From contig CANMLG010000050.1 of assembly GCA_947498765.1 (NCBI GenBank), positions 1 through 64,000 on the forward strand: a stretch of DNA of 64,000 nucleotides, read 5' to 3'. Below are positions 25,507-35,813 of this stretch, piece after piece. The position numbers and the translations under genes are program-made. The notes beneath the pieces were generated by a model, which was not told where the DNA came from, did no database searches, and saw only the letters and a program-made list of their open reading frames with translations. Source of the DNA: an uncultured Aquimarina sp. (GTDB lineage: Bacteria > Bacteroidota > Bacteroidia > Flavobacteriales > Flavobacteriaceae). Numbering within the stretch: the first letter of the stretch is position 1; each line of letters starts with the position of its first letter.

Positions 25507-27231
25507 ATGAAAAGAATATTTTTATTTGTCTGTATATTATTAGGAGAGATAGTAGCAGCTCAGAGTGAATTAGCATGGGTTTTTTTTAATGAAAAACCAG
25601 ATGCTGAAAGTAGAATTAATACCCCAGAAAAATTTTTAACACTAAAAGCTATTGAAAGAAAGCGAAGGCATAAAATTAAAGTTGATGATAGAGATTTACC
25701 TTTGGAGCAAGAGTACATAACCAAAATAAAAAAACAGTCAGGTATTACTTATTTAGCATCTTCTAAGTGGTTTAACGGAATATTTGTTGAAGGTAAAAAA
25801 TCAGATATTGAAACGTTATTATCTTTTTCTTTTGTTAAAAGTCTATTTTTTATGGATCGTAGTTTGAATCCGAAAGATATTAAAAATGAAATGCCAAAAT
25901 TTAAATATAGTATGGGGTTAGGTGAGCCTACTAAAGTTGATGTTGAAAAAAATAAATCTACTGAAATTTTTGATTATGGTTTTTCTGCAGATCAAAATAG
26001 GCAAATTAATGTTCAGGCTCTCCATAACGAAGGTTTTACAGGTAAGGGAATTACTATAGCTGTGATGGATTCTGATTTTGTAGAATTTGATAATGATATT
26101 CTTACTCAAAGAATGAGAAATAAAGGATTGTTTTTGGGAGGTTATGATTTTAATAAGAGATCAGATGATTTTATACGTAAAATTGATGAAATAGATATTT
26201 TGCATGGCGGAGGAGTTTTAAGTGTTATGGCAGGTTTTTTTGATGGTAAATTTTCTTTTAGTGGAAATGAATTAAAATATGTAGGAACAGCACCCGATGC
26301 ATCGTATTATAATTTTGTGACAGAAGTAATAGAAAGTGAAAGTCCTAAAGAAGAAATTTTTTGGATAGCTGCAGCTGAAAGAGCAGATAGTCTGGGAGTT
26401 GATATAATAAATACATCATTAGGTTATAATCAATTTGACGAAGAAAAATACAATTATAAAAAAGCTGAGATGGATGGGAAAACATCTTTTATAGCCAGAG
26501 GTGCAAGTTTAGCTTTAGAAAAAGGAATGTTAACAATTGTTGCTTCAGGTAACTTAGGATCAGATCCTTGGAGGATTATTGCTACCCCTGCAGATTCTCC
26601 AGGTGTATTAACTGTTGCTGGAGTAGAAGCTGATAATAAAAAATGGAGAGATTCTTCAATAGGACCAAGTGCTGATGGTAGACAAAAGCCCGATATTGCA
26701 GCATTATCTCAAAGTGTAATAGGAACAGCAATTGGTTTTGATTTTACGGGTGGTGATTTGTTAGAATACGATGGTGTATCTTTTGCGACTGCATTAATAA
26801 GTGGCGCAATTGCATGTTTATGGCAAAGTATGCCAGAAAAAACACCTACTGAAATAATGAATATTGTTAGGGAAGCTTCAAGTCAAGCCAACTCACCAGA
26901 TAATGAATTAGGATATGGAATACCAGATTTTGGAAAAGCGGCAGGCTTAACAACTATATTATCATCAACTAATTTTAATGTAGATGATATTCCTAATGAT
27001 GATATGATACAACTTATACATACTTCAGCAGGTAACTCTTTAATCATAAATGGAGACAGTAAACAAATGACATATAAAATATTTGATTTGTCAGGTGGTA
27101 TTATTACACAAGATAAATTGGATAAAAATAAAGCTGAAAACGAAATGAATCATTTGTCGAAAGGGTTTTATTTCTTAAATGTTAAGGATTCAGCATCAAA
27201 AAAGAGTATAACATTAAAATTTGCTAAATAA
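25507..27231 (+). CDS. Secreted subtilisin-like serine protease (S8) with T9SS sorting domain
   Basis: The product has 574 residues with a signal peptide (about 1-19). The S8 catalytic triad is D188 (AVMDSDF), H233 (ILHGGGVLSV) and S425 (DGVSFATALISG), with the oxyanion Asn in IVASGNLG. The end (about 500-574) has the layout of a type IX secretion sorting domain (MTYKIFDLSGGIITQDKLD ... LSKGFYFLNVKDSASKKSITLKF), so it is exported to the outside or cell surface. The His site motif is slightly unusual (HGGG rather than HGT). It is a single gene, ended by a bidirectional terminator. Confidence 0.93.
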   Translation: MKRIFLFVCILLGEIVAAQSELAWVFFNEKPDAESRINTPEKFLTLKAIERKRRHKIKVDDRDLPLEQEYITKIKKQSGITYLASSKWFNGIFVEGKKSDIETLLSFSFVKSLFFMDRSLNPKDIKNEMPKFKYSMGLGEPTKVDVEKNKSTEIFDYGFSADQNRQINVQALHNEGFTGKGITIAVMDSDFVEFDNDILTQRMRNKGLFLGGYDFNKRSDDFIRKIDEIDILHGGGVLSVMAGFFDGKFSFSGNELKYVGTAPDASYYNFVTEVIESESPKEEIFWIAAAERADSLGVDIINTSLGYNQFDEEKYNYKKAEMDGKTSFIARGASLALEKGMLTIVASGNLGSDPWRIIATPADSPGVLTVAGVEADNKKWRDSSIGPSADGRQKPDIAALSQSVIGTAIGFDFTGGDLLEYDGVSFATALISGAIACLWQSMPEKTPTEIMNIVREASSQANSPDNELGYGIPDFGKAAGLTTILSSTNFNVDDIPNDDMIQLIHTSAGNSLIINGDSKQMTYKIFDLSGGIITQDKLDKNKAENEMNHLSKGFYFLNVKDSASKKSITLKFAK

Positions 27232-27253
27232 TAAAATTGTAAAATTAATTTAA

Positions 27254-27283
27254 GACAAAACCCTTACTAATAAGGGTTTTGTC
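27254..27283. terminator. Bidirectional terminator between the subtilase and the GH31 gene
   Basis: Two perfectly complementary 13-base arms (27254-27266 and 27271-27283) surround a CTAA loop, between two convergent genes. The plus-strand tail is ATTTTAT and the minus-strand side is also AT-rich. Confidence 0.75.
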
Positions 27284-27322
27284 ATTTTATGATAGTATTA
27301 AGTACTAAATAAAATATTAAGC

Positions 27323-29740
27323 TTAACCAAGTATATGTAGTTCTGTAAATTTTTTAGGAACTATAAATTCTGCTATACCATCTATATAAGTAATATCAGG
27401 AGTAAAATCTTGATTGTCTAGCTCAATGGATTTAATTTTAAAAGGACTACCAATTAAACGAATTTTTAAGGATTCGTAGCTTGTTTTGTATTTACCAGTT
27501 TTAAATTGTTGGATGGTTATTTCTTTATCTTTTCCAGTGTAAATAAAGTCACATTTACTGTATACACCTTTTTTGTAACCATAGCCATCGTTTTCATCTT
27601 CATAAACCTGAGATTTTTCAACTCCTTTTGTGTAATAACAATCTAAAATAAGTTCCTCGATTACTTTTTCACCTACATATTGCTGTACAGGATATCTTGG
27701 TATAATAGCTCCTGATTTAACAAAAATTGGCATAGAATCTAAATCTGCATCAATCCAATATTCTTTACCTCCCTTTATTACAGTATTTGACCAAAAATCA
27801 AACCATATTCCTTTTGGAATATACATGCGTCTTCCTTTTGTGTTAGGCTCATTTATAGGACATACTAGAATTTGATTTCCAAAAATAAACTCATCTGTAC
27901 GGTAATGTGTTTGGACATCTTCTTGATCATATATAACCAATGATTTAAGCATTGGTATACCTTGTTCAATATAATTGTAAAATGCTGTATATATGTATGG
28001 AAGTAATGCGTAGCGAATTTCGATAAATTTACGAGAAATATCAGTTACTTCGTCACCAAATGACCAAGGTTCTTGCTCACCATGATCTCCACTGGAGTGT
28101 ACTCTGAAAAACGGATGAAAAATTCCTAATTGAATCCAACGTGCAAATAATTCACCTTGTGGTTGTTCTGCAAAACCACCAATATCAGTTCCAGAAAAAG
28201 AATATCCAGACATACACATTCGCTGTATTTGTCGGTTAGCAATAACTAAATGTTCCCAAGTGGCCACATTATCTCCCATCCAAGTACTAGTGTAACGTTG
28301 CGTACCAGAGTAAGCCGAACGTGTAATTACAAATGGACGAGTAGGGTATCCTGCTCGTTTTACACCATGATAAGTGGCTCGAGCCATTTGCATTCCGTAA
28401 ATATTGTGTGCTTTTCTATGGCTGCATGGGTGTCCGTCATAATCATGTCGTACATCATTTGGAAATGATTTCCCAGGGACATCCATAACAGCAGGTTCAT
28501 TCATATCATTCCATACACCACGTACACCAACCTCTTCAATTAAACCTTTGAAAAGTGTGGCCCACCATTCTCTAACTTCAGGACGTGTATAATCAGGGAA
28601 ATAGCATTCACCAGGCCATACTTTACCTTTCATATATGGACCATCGGCACGTTTACAATAGTAATCGTTTTCTAAACCTTCTAAAAACACATCATAATTG
28701 TAGTCTATTTTTATACCTGGATCAATAATAACAACTGTTTTAAAACCATCATCGGATAGTTCTTTAACCATGCGTTTTGGATCGGGAAATTTTTCTTTAT
28801 CCCATGTAAAACAACGAAATCCATCCATATAATCAATGTCCAAATAAATAGCATCACAGGGTATATTGAGTTCTCTAAATTTACCTGTAATTTCTTTTAC
28901 TTTGGCTTCGGGGTAATAACTCCATTTGCATTGATGGAAGCCCAAAGCCCACATAGGAGGCATTTCGGGTACTCCAGTTAGTTGAGTGTATTTAACAACA
29001 ACATCCTCCATTTTAGGGCCATAAATGAAGTAATAATTCATTTCACCACCTTGAGCCCAAAAACTAGTAACATTTCTTCGCTCATGGCAAAAATCAAAAT
29101 AACTGCGGAATGTATTGTCAAAAAAGATACCATATGATTTTTTATGATGTAGTGCTACATAAAATGGGATAGCTTTATAAATTGGATCGGTATTACTACC
29201 AAAAGCATAGGAATCAGTAGCCCAATTTTCTACACGTTTTCCTTTCAGATTAGAATGTGTGGGTTTATCTCCCAAGGCATAAAAACTTTCAGCATCAGCT
29301 GAAACCTTACTCATTTTTACTATATCGCTACCCAATTCATAGCTTTCTTCCCAATGAAAACCTTGTTCATCTTGCAAAATGATACAATTTTGTTCAATAT
29401 CATAAATAGTAACTTTTAGGTTGCTTTTTAAAATATGAATAGCAATTTTTTCTGTAGTAACTATGTAGGTGTCTTCGGTTTCTTCAATTTCTAAAACATT
29501 ATAACCATTTAAAGATTTTTTGTCAATAGCGTATGAAAAATCATCTTCAAAAGTATTGGTAGTGGTATATCTAAAACGTACAACACTATCTCTTAAAACA
29601 GTCAATTGAAGAATTACTCCATTTTCTGTGTGAAAAAAAAATGTGTCAATATCCTTTTCGTGCTTAAACACTTTGGATGGATACATATTCCCCTTACGTT
29701 CTATGTGTTCATTTAATATCATAATAAATGGTTTTACCAA
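27323..29740 (-). CDS. Glycoside hydrolase family 31 alpha-glucosidase
   Basis: The product has 805 residues and no signal peptide, so it is cytosolic. An N-terminal beta sandwich (about 20-260) precedes the GH31 barrel, with AIYLDIDYMDGFRCFTWD, the nucleophile Asp in GVWNDMNEPA and the acid/base Asp in WMGDNVATW. C-terminal beta domains follow. It releases glucose from alpha-1,4 or other alpha-glucosides. The ATG at 29740 gives the longest frame; ATG codons at 29722 and 29686 are alternatives. It lies 19 bases after glgB, so it joins the glycogen operon and probably degrades short glucans from it. Confidence 0.93.
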   Translation of the reverse strand: MVKPFIMILNEHIERKGNMYPSKVFKHEKDIDTFFFHTENGVILQLTVLRDSVVRFRYTTTNTFEDDFSYAIDKKSLNGYNVLEIEETEDTYIVTTEKIAIHILKSNLKVTIYDIEQNCIILQDEQGFHWEESYELGSDIVKMSKVSADAESFYALGDKPTHSNLKGKRVENWATDSYAFGSNTDPIYKAIPFYVALHHKKSYGIFFDNTFRSYFDFCHERRNVTSFWAQGGEMNYYFIYGPKMEDVVVKYTQLTGVPEMPPMWALGFHQCKWSYYPEAKVKEITGKFRELNIPCDAIYLDIDYMDGFRCFTWDKEKFPDPKRMVKELSDDGFKTVVIIDPGIKIDYNYDVFLEGLENDYYCKRADGPYMKGKVWPGECYFPDYTRPEVREWWATLFKGLIEEVGVRGVWNDMNEPAVMDVPGKSFPNDVRHDYDGHPCSHRKAHNIYGMQMARATYHGVKRAGYPTRPFVITRSAYSGTQRYTSTWMGDNVATWEHLVIANRQIQRMCMSGYSFSGTDIGGFAEQPQGELFARWIQLGIFHPFFRVHSSGDHGEQEPWSFGDEVTDISRKFIEIRYALLPYIYTAFYNYIEQGIPMLKSLVIYDQEDVQTHYRTDEFIFGNQILVCPINEPNTKGRRMYIPKGIWFDFWSNTVIKGGKEYWIDADLDSMPIFVKSGAIIPRYPVQQYVGEKVIEELILDCYYTKGVEKSQVYEDENDGYGYKKGVYSKCDFIYTGKDKEITIQQFKTGKYKTSYESLKIRLIGSPFKIKSIELDNQDFTPDITYIDGIAEFIVPKKFTELHILG

Positions 29741-29759
29741 GTTTATACCTTAAAGGTAC

Positions 29760-31667
29760 TTATTCGTGTTTAAAAATTACTACAGAAAGCGGAGGTAAAG
29801 TAATTAATGCGGAATATTTTTTAAAATGCCAACCTTTGTTACTTACTTTTATGATATTATTATTATTTTGTCCACTCCCATGATATTTTTTTAAATCTGA
29901 ATTGAAAATTTCTTTTATGTTTTTATTATAATTTAAACCTATTTTATATTCTTTTCTTATTGATGGAGTTAAATTACAAACGATGATTAAATCATTAGTT
30001 ACATCATGTCCTTTTCGAATATAACTGATTACAGAGTTTTCATCATCGTTAATTTCAATCCATTCAAAGCCTTCAGGACTAAATGCTTTTTCATATAAGG
30101 CAGGTTCGGATTTGTACAATTGATTTAAATCAGTAACAAATTTTTGCATTTTTTTATGAGGATCAAATTCAAGTAAATGCCAATCTAAGCTTTGTTGAAA
30201 GTTCCATTCTTCAGTTTGTCCAAACTCGGCACCTTGAAAAAGTAGTTTTGCACCAGGGTGTGTAAACATATAGCCATACAGTGTCCTTAAATTGGCAAAG
30301 CGTTGCCATTCATCACCAGGCATACGATAAATTAATGATTTTTTTCCATAAACTACCTCGTCATGAGAGAGTGGAAGCATAAAATTTTCGCTAAAAGCGT
30401 ACGCCAAACTAAAGGTAATTTCGTTATGGTGATGTTTCCGGTAAATAGGGTCTTTAGCAAAATAATTTAGGGTATCATGCATCCATCCCATCATCCACTT
30501 CATTCCAAAACCTAAGCCACCTAATTCTATGGGGTTGGTTACTCCAGTATAGGCAGTAGATTCTTCTGCAATAGTTTGTATGCCTTCAAAACGAGTATAT
30601 AATTCGGTATTAAAATCTTTTATAAATTGTATAGCTTCTAAATTTTCGCGTTCACCATATATATTGGGTTCCCATTCTCCTTCTTTCCGCGAATAATCTA
30701 AATAAAGCATAGAAGCTACGGCATCAACTCTTAGCGCATCTATATGGAATTCTTGCATCCAAAAAACGGCATTACTTATTAAGAATGCTTTAACTTCATT
30801 ACGCCCGTAATTAAAAATTAAACTTTTCCAATCTTGATGATAGCCTTTTCTAGGATCGGGATGTTCATATAAATGCGATCCATCAAAAAAGCCTAGTCCA
30901 TGTGCATCTTCAGGAAAATGAGATGGCACCCAGTCTATAATTACACCTATGTCGTGCTTGTGAAATTGATCTATCAGATATTTTAAATCGTCAGGTGTCC
31001 CAAAGCGCGCACTAGGGGCAAAATACCCTGTAAGTTGATACCCCCATGAAGGGGAATAGGGATATTCCATAATAGGCATAAATTCTACATGAGTAAAATT
31101 CATTTTAGCTACATATTTAACTAATTCAGATGCTAATTCGCGAAAGCTTAAATTTTTATAGCTAGCATTTTTTTTCCAAGATTCTAAATGTACTTCATAT
31201 ATAGAAAATGGTTTGTCTAAGCCATTTTTATCTTTTCGGTATGACATCCAAGCGGCATCTTTCCATTTGTATTTTGAGGTATTTTGAACTATAGAAGCTG
31301 TTTTTGGAGGGAGTTCACATAATCTGCCATAGGGATCTGCCTTTTCGGTAATGATACCATTATTGTTAGACTCAATGCGATATTTATATAATTCTCCATG
31401 TGTTATATTAGGAATAAAACCTTCCCAAATACCAGAACTATCCCAGCGTACATTTAATTCGTGTTGTTCTCCTTGCCAAAAATTAAAATTTCCAATAACA
31501 GATACAGACTTAGCGGTGGGCGCCCACACTGAAAAATAAGTGCCTTCTATTCCATTTACAGTAACGGTATGTGCCCCAAATTTGTCAAATAAATTATAAT
31601 GTGATCCGTTTTTAAATAATGAGATATCAAAATCGGTAAATAGGGAATAAGGTTGTACAAGCTTCAT
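29760..31667 (-). CDS. glgB: 1,4-alpha-glucan branching enzyme GlgB
   Basis: The product has 635 residues. A CBM48-type N-terminal domain (about 20-130, with YFSVWAPTAKSVSVIGNFN) precedes a GH13 barrel with the nucleophile Asp in DALRVDAVASML, the acid/base Glu in TIAEESTAYTGV and the third Asp in LPLSHDEVVYGK. A C-terminal beta domain follows. It makes the alpha-1,6 branches of glycogen. The length and absence of a signal peptide fit GlgB. It begins 81 bases after glgC. Confidence 0.95.
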   Translation of the reverse strand: MKLVQPYSLFTDFDISLFKNGSHYNLFDKFGAHTVTVNGIEGTYFSVWAPTAKSVSVIGNFNFWQGEQHELNVRWDSSGIWEGFIPNITHGELYKYRIESNNNGIITEKADPYGRLCELPPKTASIVQNTSKYKWKDAAWMSYRKDKNGLDKPFSIYEVHLESWKKNASYKNLSFRELASELVKYVAKMNFTHVEFMPIMEYPYSPSWGYQLTGYFAPSARFGTPDDLKYLIDQFHKHDIGVIIDWVPSHFPEDAHGLGFFDGSHLYEHPDPRKGYHQDWKSLIFNYGRNEVKAFLISNAVFWMQEFHIDALRVDAVASMLYLDYSRKEGEWEPNIYGERENLEAIQFIKDFNTELYTRFEGIQTIAEESTAYTGVTNPIELGGLGFGMKWMMGWMHDTLNYFAKDPIYRKHHHNEITFSLAYAFSENFMLPLSHDEVVYGKKSLIYRMPGDEWQRFANLRTLYGYMFTHPGAKLLFQGAEFGQTEEWNFQQSLDWHLLEFDPHKKMQKFVTDLNQLYKSEPALYEKAFSPEGFEWIEINDDENSVISYIRKGHDVTNDLIIVCNLTPSIRKEYKIGLNYNKNIKEIFNSDLKKYHGSGQNNNNIIKVSNKGWHFKKYSALITLPPLSVVIFKHE

Positions 31668-31748
31668 TAAAGGATTTAGTTTTATTTGTTAGATGATATA
31701 CATTTATAACTAATTGAAGTTATGTGGTTGTGTTTTGTATTAAATATA

Positions 31749-33026
31749 TCAACCTATAACTGTATTAGGTAAAATTACAGCTCTATTTTTGATAACAATC
31801 ACTCCATCTCTAATTACATAAGTAGGTGTTTCGGTATCCGCTAAGTGATCACCACCTTTGATGGTTACATTGTTTCCTATACTACAGTTTTTTTCTAAAA
31901 TAGCATTTGAAATGTTACAATTATCACCCACACCCAAGTAAGGTATACCTTTGTTTTCACATTCAGCAACTTCATCTAATGTTTGGTAATAATCACTCCC
32001 CATCATATAAGTGTTTTTTAATGTGGTTTTTCGTCCTATACGTGATCGAATGCCTATTACACAACGATCAATAGTATCACCAGAAAGTATGCATCCTGCA
32101 CTTATTAGTGCTTTGCTTAAAGTAGTTACATTAACTTTGCTTGGAGGTAAAATACGAGATCGTGTAAGGATGTTATTTTCGCTATCAAACAAATTAAATT
32201 TAGGAATATCATCGGTTAGGGCTAAATTAGCTTCAAAAAATGATTTTATAGTTCCTATATCTTCCCAATAACCTTCATATTGGTAACCATATACTTTTTT
32301 TCCACTAGTAATTGCTTCGGGTATAATTTCTTTTCCAAAATCGATGGTTGTGGTATCATCCAATACTTCGTCCATAACTTTTCGATTAAAAATATAGATG
32401 CCCATGGAAGCTAGGTACTCTCTACCTACTTCTTTCATTTCTTCAGACACATCAGATTCCCAACCAGCTAGTTTATCTATAGGAGGTTTTTCGGTAAAGG
32501 TTCTTATAAAACTATCATCATCGGTTTTAAGTATACCAAAAGCAGGGGCTTCTTTAGCCGAAACAGGTTGTGTAGCAATAGTAATATCGGCGCCACTTTT
32601 TTCATGAGCTGTAATCATTTCAGTTAAATCCATTTGGTATAATTGATCTCCCGAAAGAATAAGTGCATATTCATATTCATGCCTATGAAAATGATGCTGG
32701 CATTGCCTAACAGCATCGGCAGTACCTTGGAACCAAGTTTGATTATCTGGAGTTTGTTCGGCAGCTAAAATGTCCACAAATGCTTCACTAAAATTACTAA
32801 ATTGGTAGGTGTTTTTTACATGAGAATTTAAAGAGGCCGAATTAAATTGAGTAAGCACATACATTCGTTTTAAATCATTGTGAATACAATTTGATATAGG
32901 AATATCTACTAATCTATATTTACCTCCAACGGGTACAGCAGGTTTTGATCGATGACTTGTTAAAGGTTCTAATCTAGTTCCTCTTCCTCCTCCAAGAATA
33001 ATACTGAGTACTTTTTTGTTTAACAT
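31749..33026 (-). CDS. glgC: Glucose-1-phosphate adenylyltransferase (ADP-glucose pyrophosphorylase)
   Basis: The 425-residue product starts with the nucleotidyltransferase motif GGGRGTRLEPLTSHRSKPAV, and its regulatory Lys/Arg-rich region is typical of GlgC (VGGKYRLVDIPISNC). The C-terminus is a left-handed beta helix (CSIGNNVTIKGGDHL). It makes ADP-glucose for glycogen synthesis, usually the controlled step. It starts 6 bases after the glgA stop, which implies translational coupling. Confidence 0.95.
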   Translation of the reverse strand: MLNKKVLSIILGGGRGTRLEPLTSHRSKPAVPVGGKYRLVDIPISNCIHNDLKRMYVLTQFNSASLNSHVKNTYQFSNFSEAFVDILAAEQTPDNQTWFQGTADAVRQCQHHFHRHEYEYALILSGDQLYQMDLTEMITAHEKSGADITIATQPVSAKEAPAFGILKTDDDSFIRTFTEKPPIDKLAGWESDVSEEMKEVGREYLASMGIYIFNRKVMDEVLDDTTTIDFGKEIIPEAITSGKKVYGYQYEGYWEDIGTIKSFFEANLALTDDIPKFNLFDSENNILTRSRILPPSKVNVTTLSKALISAGCILSGDTIDRCVIGIRSRIGRKTTLKNTYMMGSDYYQTLDEVAECENKGIPYLGVGDNCNISNAILEKNCSIGNNVTIKGGDHLADTETPTYVIRDGVIVIKNRAVILPNTVIG

Positions 33027-33032
33027 TCTTTA

Positions 33033-34460
33033 CTAATTGTTTTTAAGTGAGTGATACATGTTTATATATTGTTCGGCTGACCTATCCCAGCTATTATCAA
33101 TTTTCATGATTTGTTTTCGCTTACTACTATAAAAAGATTTATTGTTGTAAACATCTGCTGCGCGCTGAATTCCAAAGCAAATTTCATGCACGCTTATCTT
33201 TTTTACGGTAATCCCAAAACCTTCTTCGCCATTATCAATATCTGTAATAGTATCGATAAGCCCACCAACCTGACTAACAATAGGAATCATTCCGTAACGT
33301 AAAGCATACATTTGGTTAAGTCCGCAAGGTTCAACTCTAGATGGCATTAACAAAAAGTCCGCACCAGCATATATGATATGCGATAGTTTTTCATTATAGC
33401 CTATATGATGATTATATTTTTTGTCATATTTTTTTTGAATTTCTTCAAGCTTAGATGTGGTTTCAAGATCCCCACTTCCTAAAATTAAAATATTTACATT
33501 TAAATTAAATTTTTCAAATGTTTGTGTAATTACATCTGGTAATAAATCAGAACCTTTTTCGTAAACAAATCGACCTATAAAAGCAACTAATGGGAGGTTA
33601 GGATCAAAACCAAATTCATTACAGATCCATTCTTTGTTAGCTTTACGTCCACTAACTACATTTTGTATACTAAAATTTTTGATTAATAAAGGATCTGTTT
33701 TGGGATTCCAAACTTCGGGATCTACACCATTTAATATTCCAATTGATTTTGGTTGTTCATTTTGTAATAAACTTTCTAAGCCATTGGCTTTTTTTTGTAA
33801 TTCGATTAAATAACTAGGAGAAACAGTGGTTATTTTCCAAACACATTTAATGGCAGTAGCCAAAGGGTTAATTCTATAGTCCCATTCTAACATACCCGAA
33901 TGTTGAAGGTCATATTCGGGAAAATAATTTAATTTATCAAAACTGAATTCTCCTTGATATTGAGCATTATGAATGGTTAGTACGGTTGGGATATTTTTTA
34001 ATGCCTTATATTTATAGGCATAACTTATAAAAAAGGGGAGTAGTCCTGTGTGATGATCATGACAATGAATAACATCAGGTTTATGCTCCATTAGTAATAA
34101 AAAATTGGCAACAACTTTTTGAAATGCGGTAAAGCGTTCCGTATCGTCAAGGTAACCATAAACCTCCTCGCGATCAGTTAGGTTTTGAATTTTTACTAAA
34201 AATACAGTAAATCCAAGTTGTTTTTTAGGTACTTCTAGAATTTCATAATCAAAAGCAGTTTCTGCTAAATAAATAGTACTATTTAAAATACAATTTAGAG
34301 GTGTTGATTTTGTAAAATCCTTAGCATAAAAAGGCATTATAACCTGTGAAGTAATTCCAGATCTTTCTTGGTATTTAGGGAGTGCGCCAACAACATCTGC
34401 AAGTCCTCCAACTTTAGCAATGGGGTAACACTCAGCACTAACATGTATTATTTTGGTCAT
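33033..34460 (-). CDS. glgA: Glycogen synthase (ADP-glucose-dependent)
   Basis: The product has 475 residues of GT5 type. The N-terminal ADP-glucose-binding motif KVGGLADVVGALP is present, and the second domain contains the PSRVEPCGLNQMYALRYG motif. It lengthens alpha-1,4-glucan chains. It is the first gene of the operon glgA-glgC-glgB-GH31, with a good promoter about 50 bases upstream of the start. Confidence 0.95.
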   Translation of the reverse strand: MTKIIHVSAECYPIAKVGGLADVVGALPKYQERSGITSQVIMPFYAKDFTKSTPLNCILNSTIYLAETAFDYEILEVPKKQLGFTVFLVKIQNLTDREEVYGYLDDTERFTAFQKVVANFLLLMEHKPDVIHCHDHHTGLLPFFISYAYKYKALKNIPTVLTIHNAQYQGEFSFDKLNYFPEYDLQHSGMLEWDYRINPLATAIKCVWKITTVSPSYLIELQKKANGLESLLQNEQPKSIGILNGVDPEVWNPKTDPLLIKNFSIQNVVSGRKANKEWICNEFGFDPNLPLVAFIGRFVYEKGSDLLPDVITQTFEKFNLNVNILILGSGDLETTSKLEEIQKKYDKKYNHHIGYNEKLSHIIYAGADFLLMPSRVEPCGLNQMYALRYGMIPIVSQVGGLIDTITDIDNGEEGFGITVKKISVHEICFGIQRAADVYNNKSFYSSKRKQIMKIDNSWDRSAEQYINMYHSLKNN

Positions 34461-34505
34461 AAAATATTGATTAGATATCCTTATGTTTCTACTACATAGG
34501 ATACC

Positions 34506-34535
34506 TAAATATAACTAATGTTTGTTAGTTGACAA
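34506..34535 (-). promoter_or_regulatory. Promoter of the glycogen operon with a palindrome between its elements
   Basis: On the minus strand TTG (34535-34533) and TATATTTA (34513-34506) are 19 bases apart, close to the TTG-N19-TAnnTTTG consensus. Between them, 34515-34530 reads ACTAATGTTTGTTAGT on the plus strand, with outer arms ACTAA/TTAGT forming an inverted repeat. A repressor bound there would block the promoter. Confidence 0.5.
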
Positions 34536-34607
34536 GCGGTAAATACACAATTGTTATCTCCTTTTTAAAACTAGGTTTAAAAAATTATTAATTACATAAT
34601 TTTAGTA

Positions 34608-35624
34608 TTAAATAAGTGTGATTTTATTAATTTTTTCAAGCTCATCAGTCGAAAATATTGTATTATTTAAAGCCAATAAATTTTCTTTTAATTGAGAAGA
34701 AGAGCTTGCACCAACAAGTACCGATGTAATCCCTTTTTGATTTAAAATCCATGCAATTGCCATTTGCGATAATTTTTGCTCTCGACTTTCTGCAATTGTG
34801 TTAAGTTGTTGTATTTGTTTTAGTTTGGCTTCAACCGTTTCTTTCTGTAAATAGGTTTTATCTTTAGCTGCTCTAGAGTTAGTAGGAATGCCTTTTAAAT
34901 ATTTATTAGTAAGCATGCCTTGAGCTAGTGGAGAAAAAGCTATACAACCTAAATTAGTTGCTTGCAGTGCGGGAAGTAATTCTTTTTCGATACCACGTTC
35001 AAATAATGAATATTTGGCTTGATGAATAATAAAAGGAACTTTTAATTCTTTTAGTAGTGTAGCTATTTCTTGTGTACGTTGTCCGCCATAATTAGAGATA
35101 CCAATATATAAGGCTTTTCCTTGACGTACGATATCATGTAGAGCAATGGCTGTTTCTTCTAAAGGAGTTTCAGGGTCAGGGCGATGATGGTAAAAAACAT
35201 CGACATAGTCTAGTTGCATACGTTTTAGACTTTGATCCAAGCTTGAAATTAAATATTTGCGAGAACCCCAATTACCATAAGGGCCAGGCCACATATCGTA
35301 ACCAGCTTTGGAGGCAATAAATAGCTCATCGCGATAAGATGTAAAATTACGTTTAAAAAGAGCTCCAAAATTTTCTTCGGCACTTCCGTACGGAGGACCA
35401 TAATTATTTGCCAAATCAAAATGTGTAATTCCATGATCAAATGCAGTACGTAGGATATCTTCTGCATTAGCCAATTGGTTGTAATGACTAAAATTATGCC
35501 ATAAACCTAATGATATAGAAGGTAAGAGTACACCGCTTTTACCACTACGCTTGTATGGCATAGTTTGGTATCTATCTTCTGCGGCAGCGTAGGCTTTGTA
35601 ATTTGATTTATCATTGATTTGCAT
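34608..35624 (-). CDS. Aldo/keto reductase, L-glyceraldehyde-3-phosphate reductase-like
   Basis: The product has 338 residues from the ATG at 35624; an ATG at 35657 is an alternative. It has the AKR barrel with the start-of-barrel motif YQTMPYKRSGKSGVLLPSIS and LANNYGPPYGSAEENFG, the catalytic Tyr in DLANNYGP, the catalytic Lys in IASKAGYDMWPGPYG and the cofactor segment SVLVGASSSSQL. The segments DLANNYGPPYGSAE and PGPYGNWGS match the YghZ subgroup, which reduces L-glyceraldehyde 3-phosphate and methylglyoxal-like aldehydes with NADPH. It has no operon partners. Confidence 0.88.
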   Translation of the reverse strand: MQINDKSNYKAYAAAEDRYQTMPYKRSGKSGVLLPSISLGLWHNFSHYNQLANAEDILRTAFDHGITHFDLANNYGPPYGSAEENFGALFKRNFTSYRDELFIASKAGYDMWPGPYGNWGSRKYLISSLDQSLKRMQLDYVDVFYHHRPDPETPLEETAIALHDIVRQGKALYIGISNYGGQRTQEIATLLKELKVPFIIHQAKYSLFERGIEKELLPALQATNLGCIAFSPLAQGMLTNKYLKGIPTNSRAAKDKTYLQKETVEAKLKQIQQLNTIAESREQKLSQMAIAWILNQKGITSVLVGASSSSQLKENLLALNNTIFSTDELEKINKITLI

Positions 35625-35721
35625 GTGGAATAGTTGTTTAAATAAGTGCTGTGTCAATTTACAGAATTTATATAAACGTGCCTAGTCCTTTTTTGGAAAA
35701 GCCGTCACAAAAAACAATCAC

Positions 35722-35754
35722 AAAAAAAGCGACATCAAATTAATGATGTCGCTT
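35722..35754 (-). terminator. Intrinsic terminator of fumC
   Basis: The arms AAGCGACATCA (35728-35738) and TGATGTCGCTT (35744-35754) form an 11-base-pair stem. On the minus strand it is followed by a run of seven T residues. Confidence 0.85.
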
Positions 35755-35813
35755 AAGCTTATAGGTGATTAGATTTATTAGTGAGACCAAAGGATGTAAT
35801 ACACCGATGGAGA

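Noticed and set aside
35249..35467. Frame of 72 residues within the aldo/keto reductase gene
   Set aside because: It lies in another reading frame of a clearly coding region.
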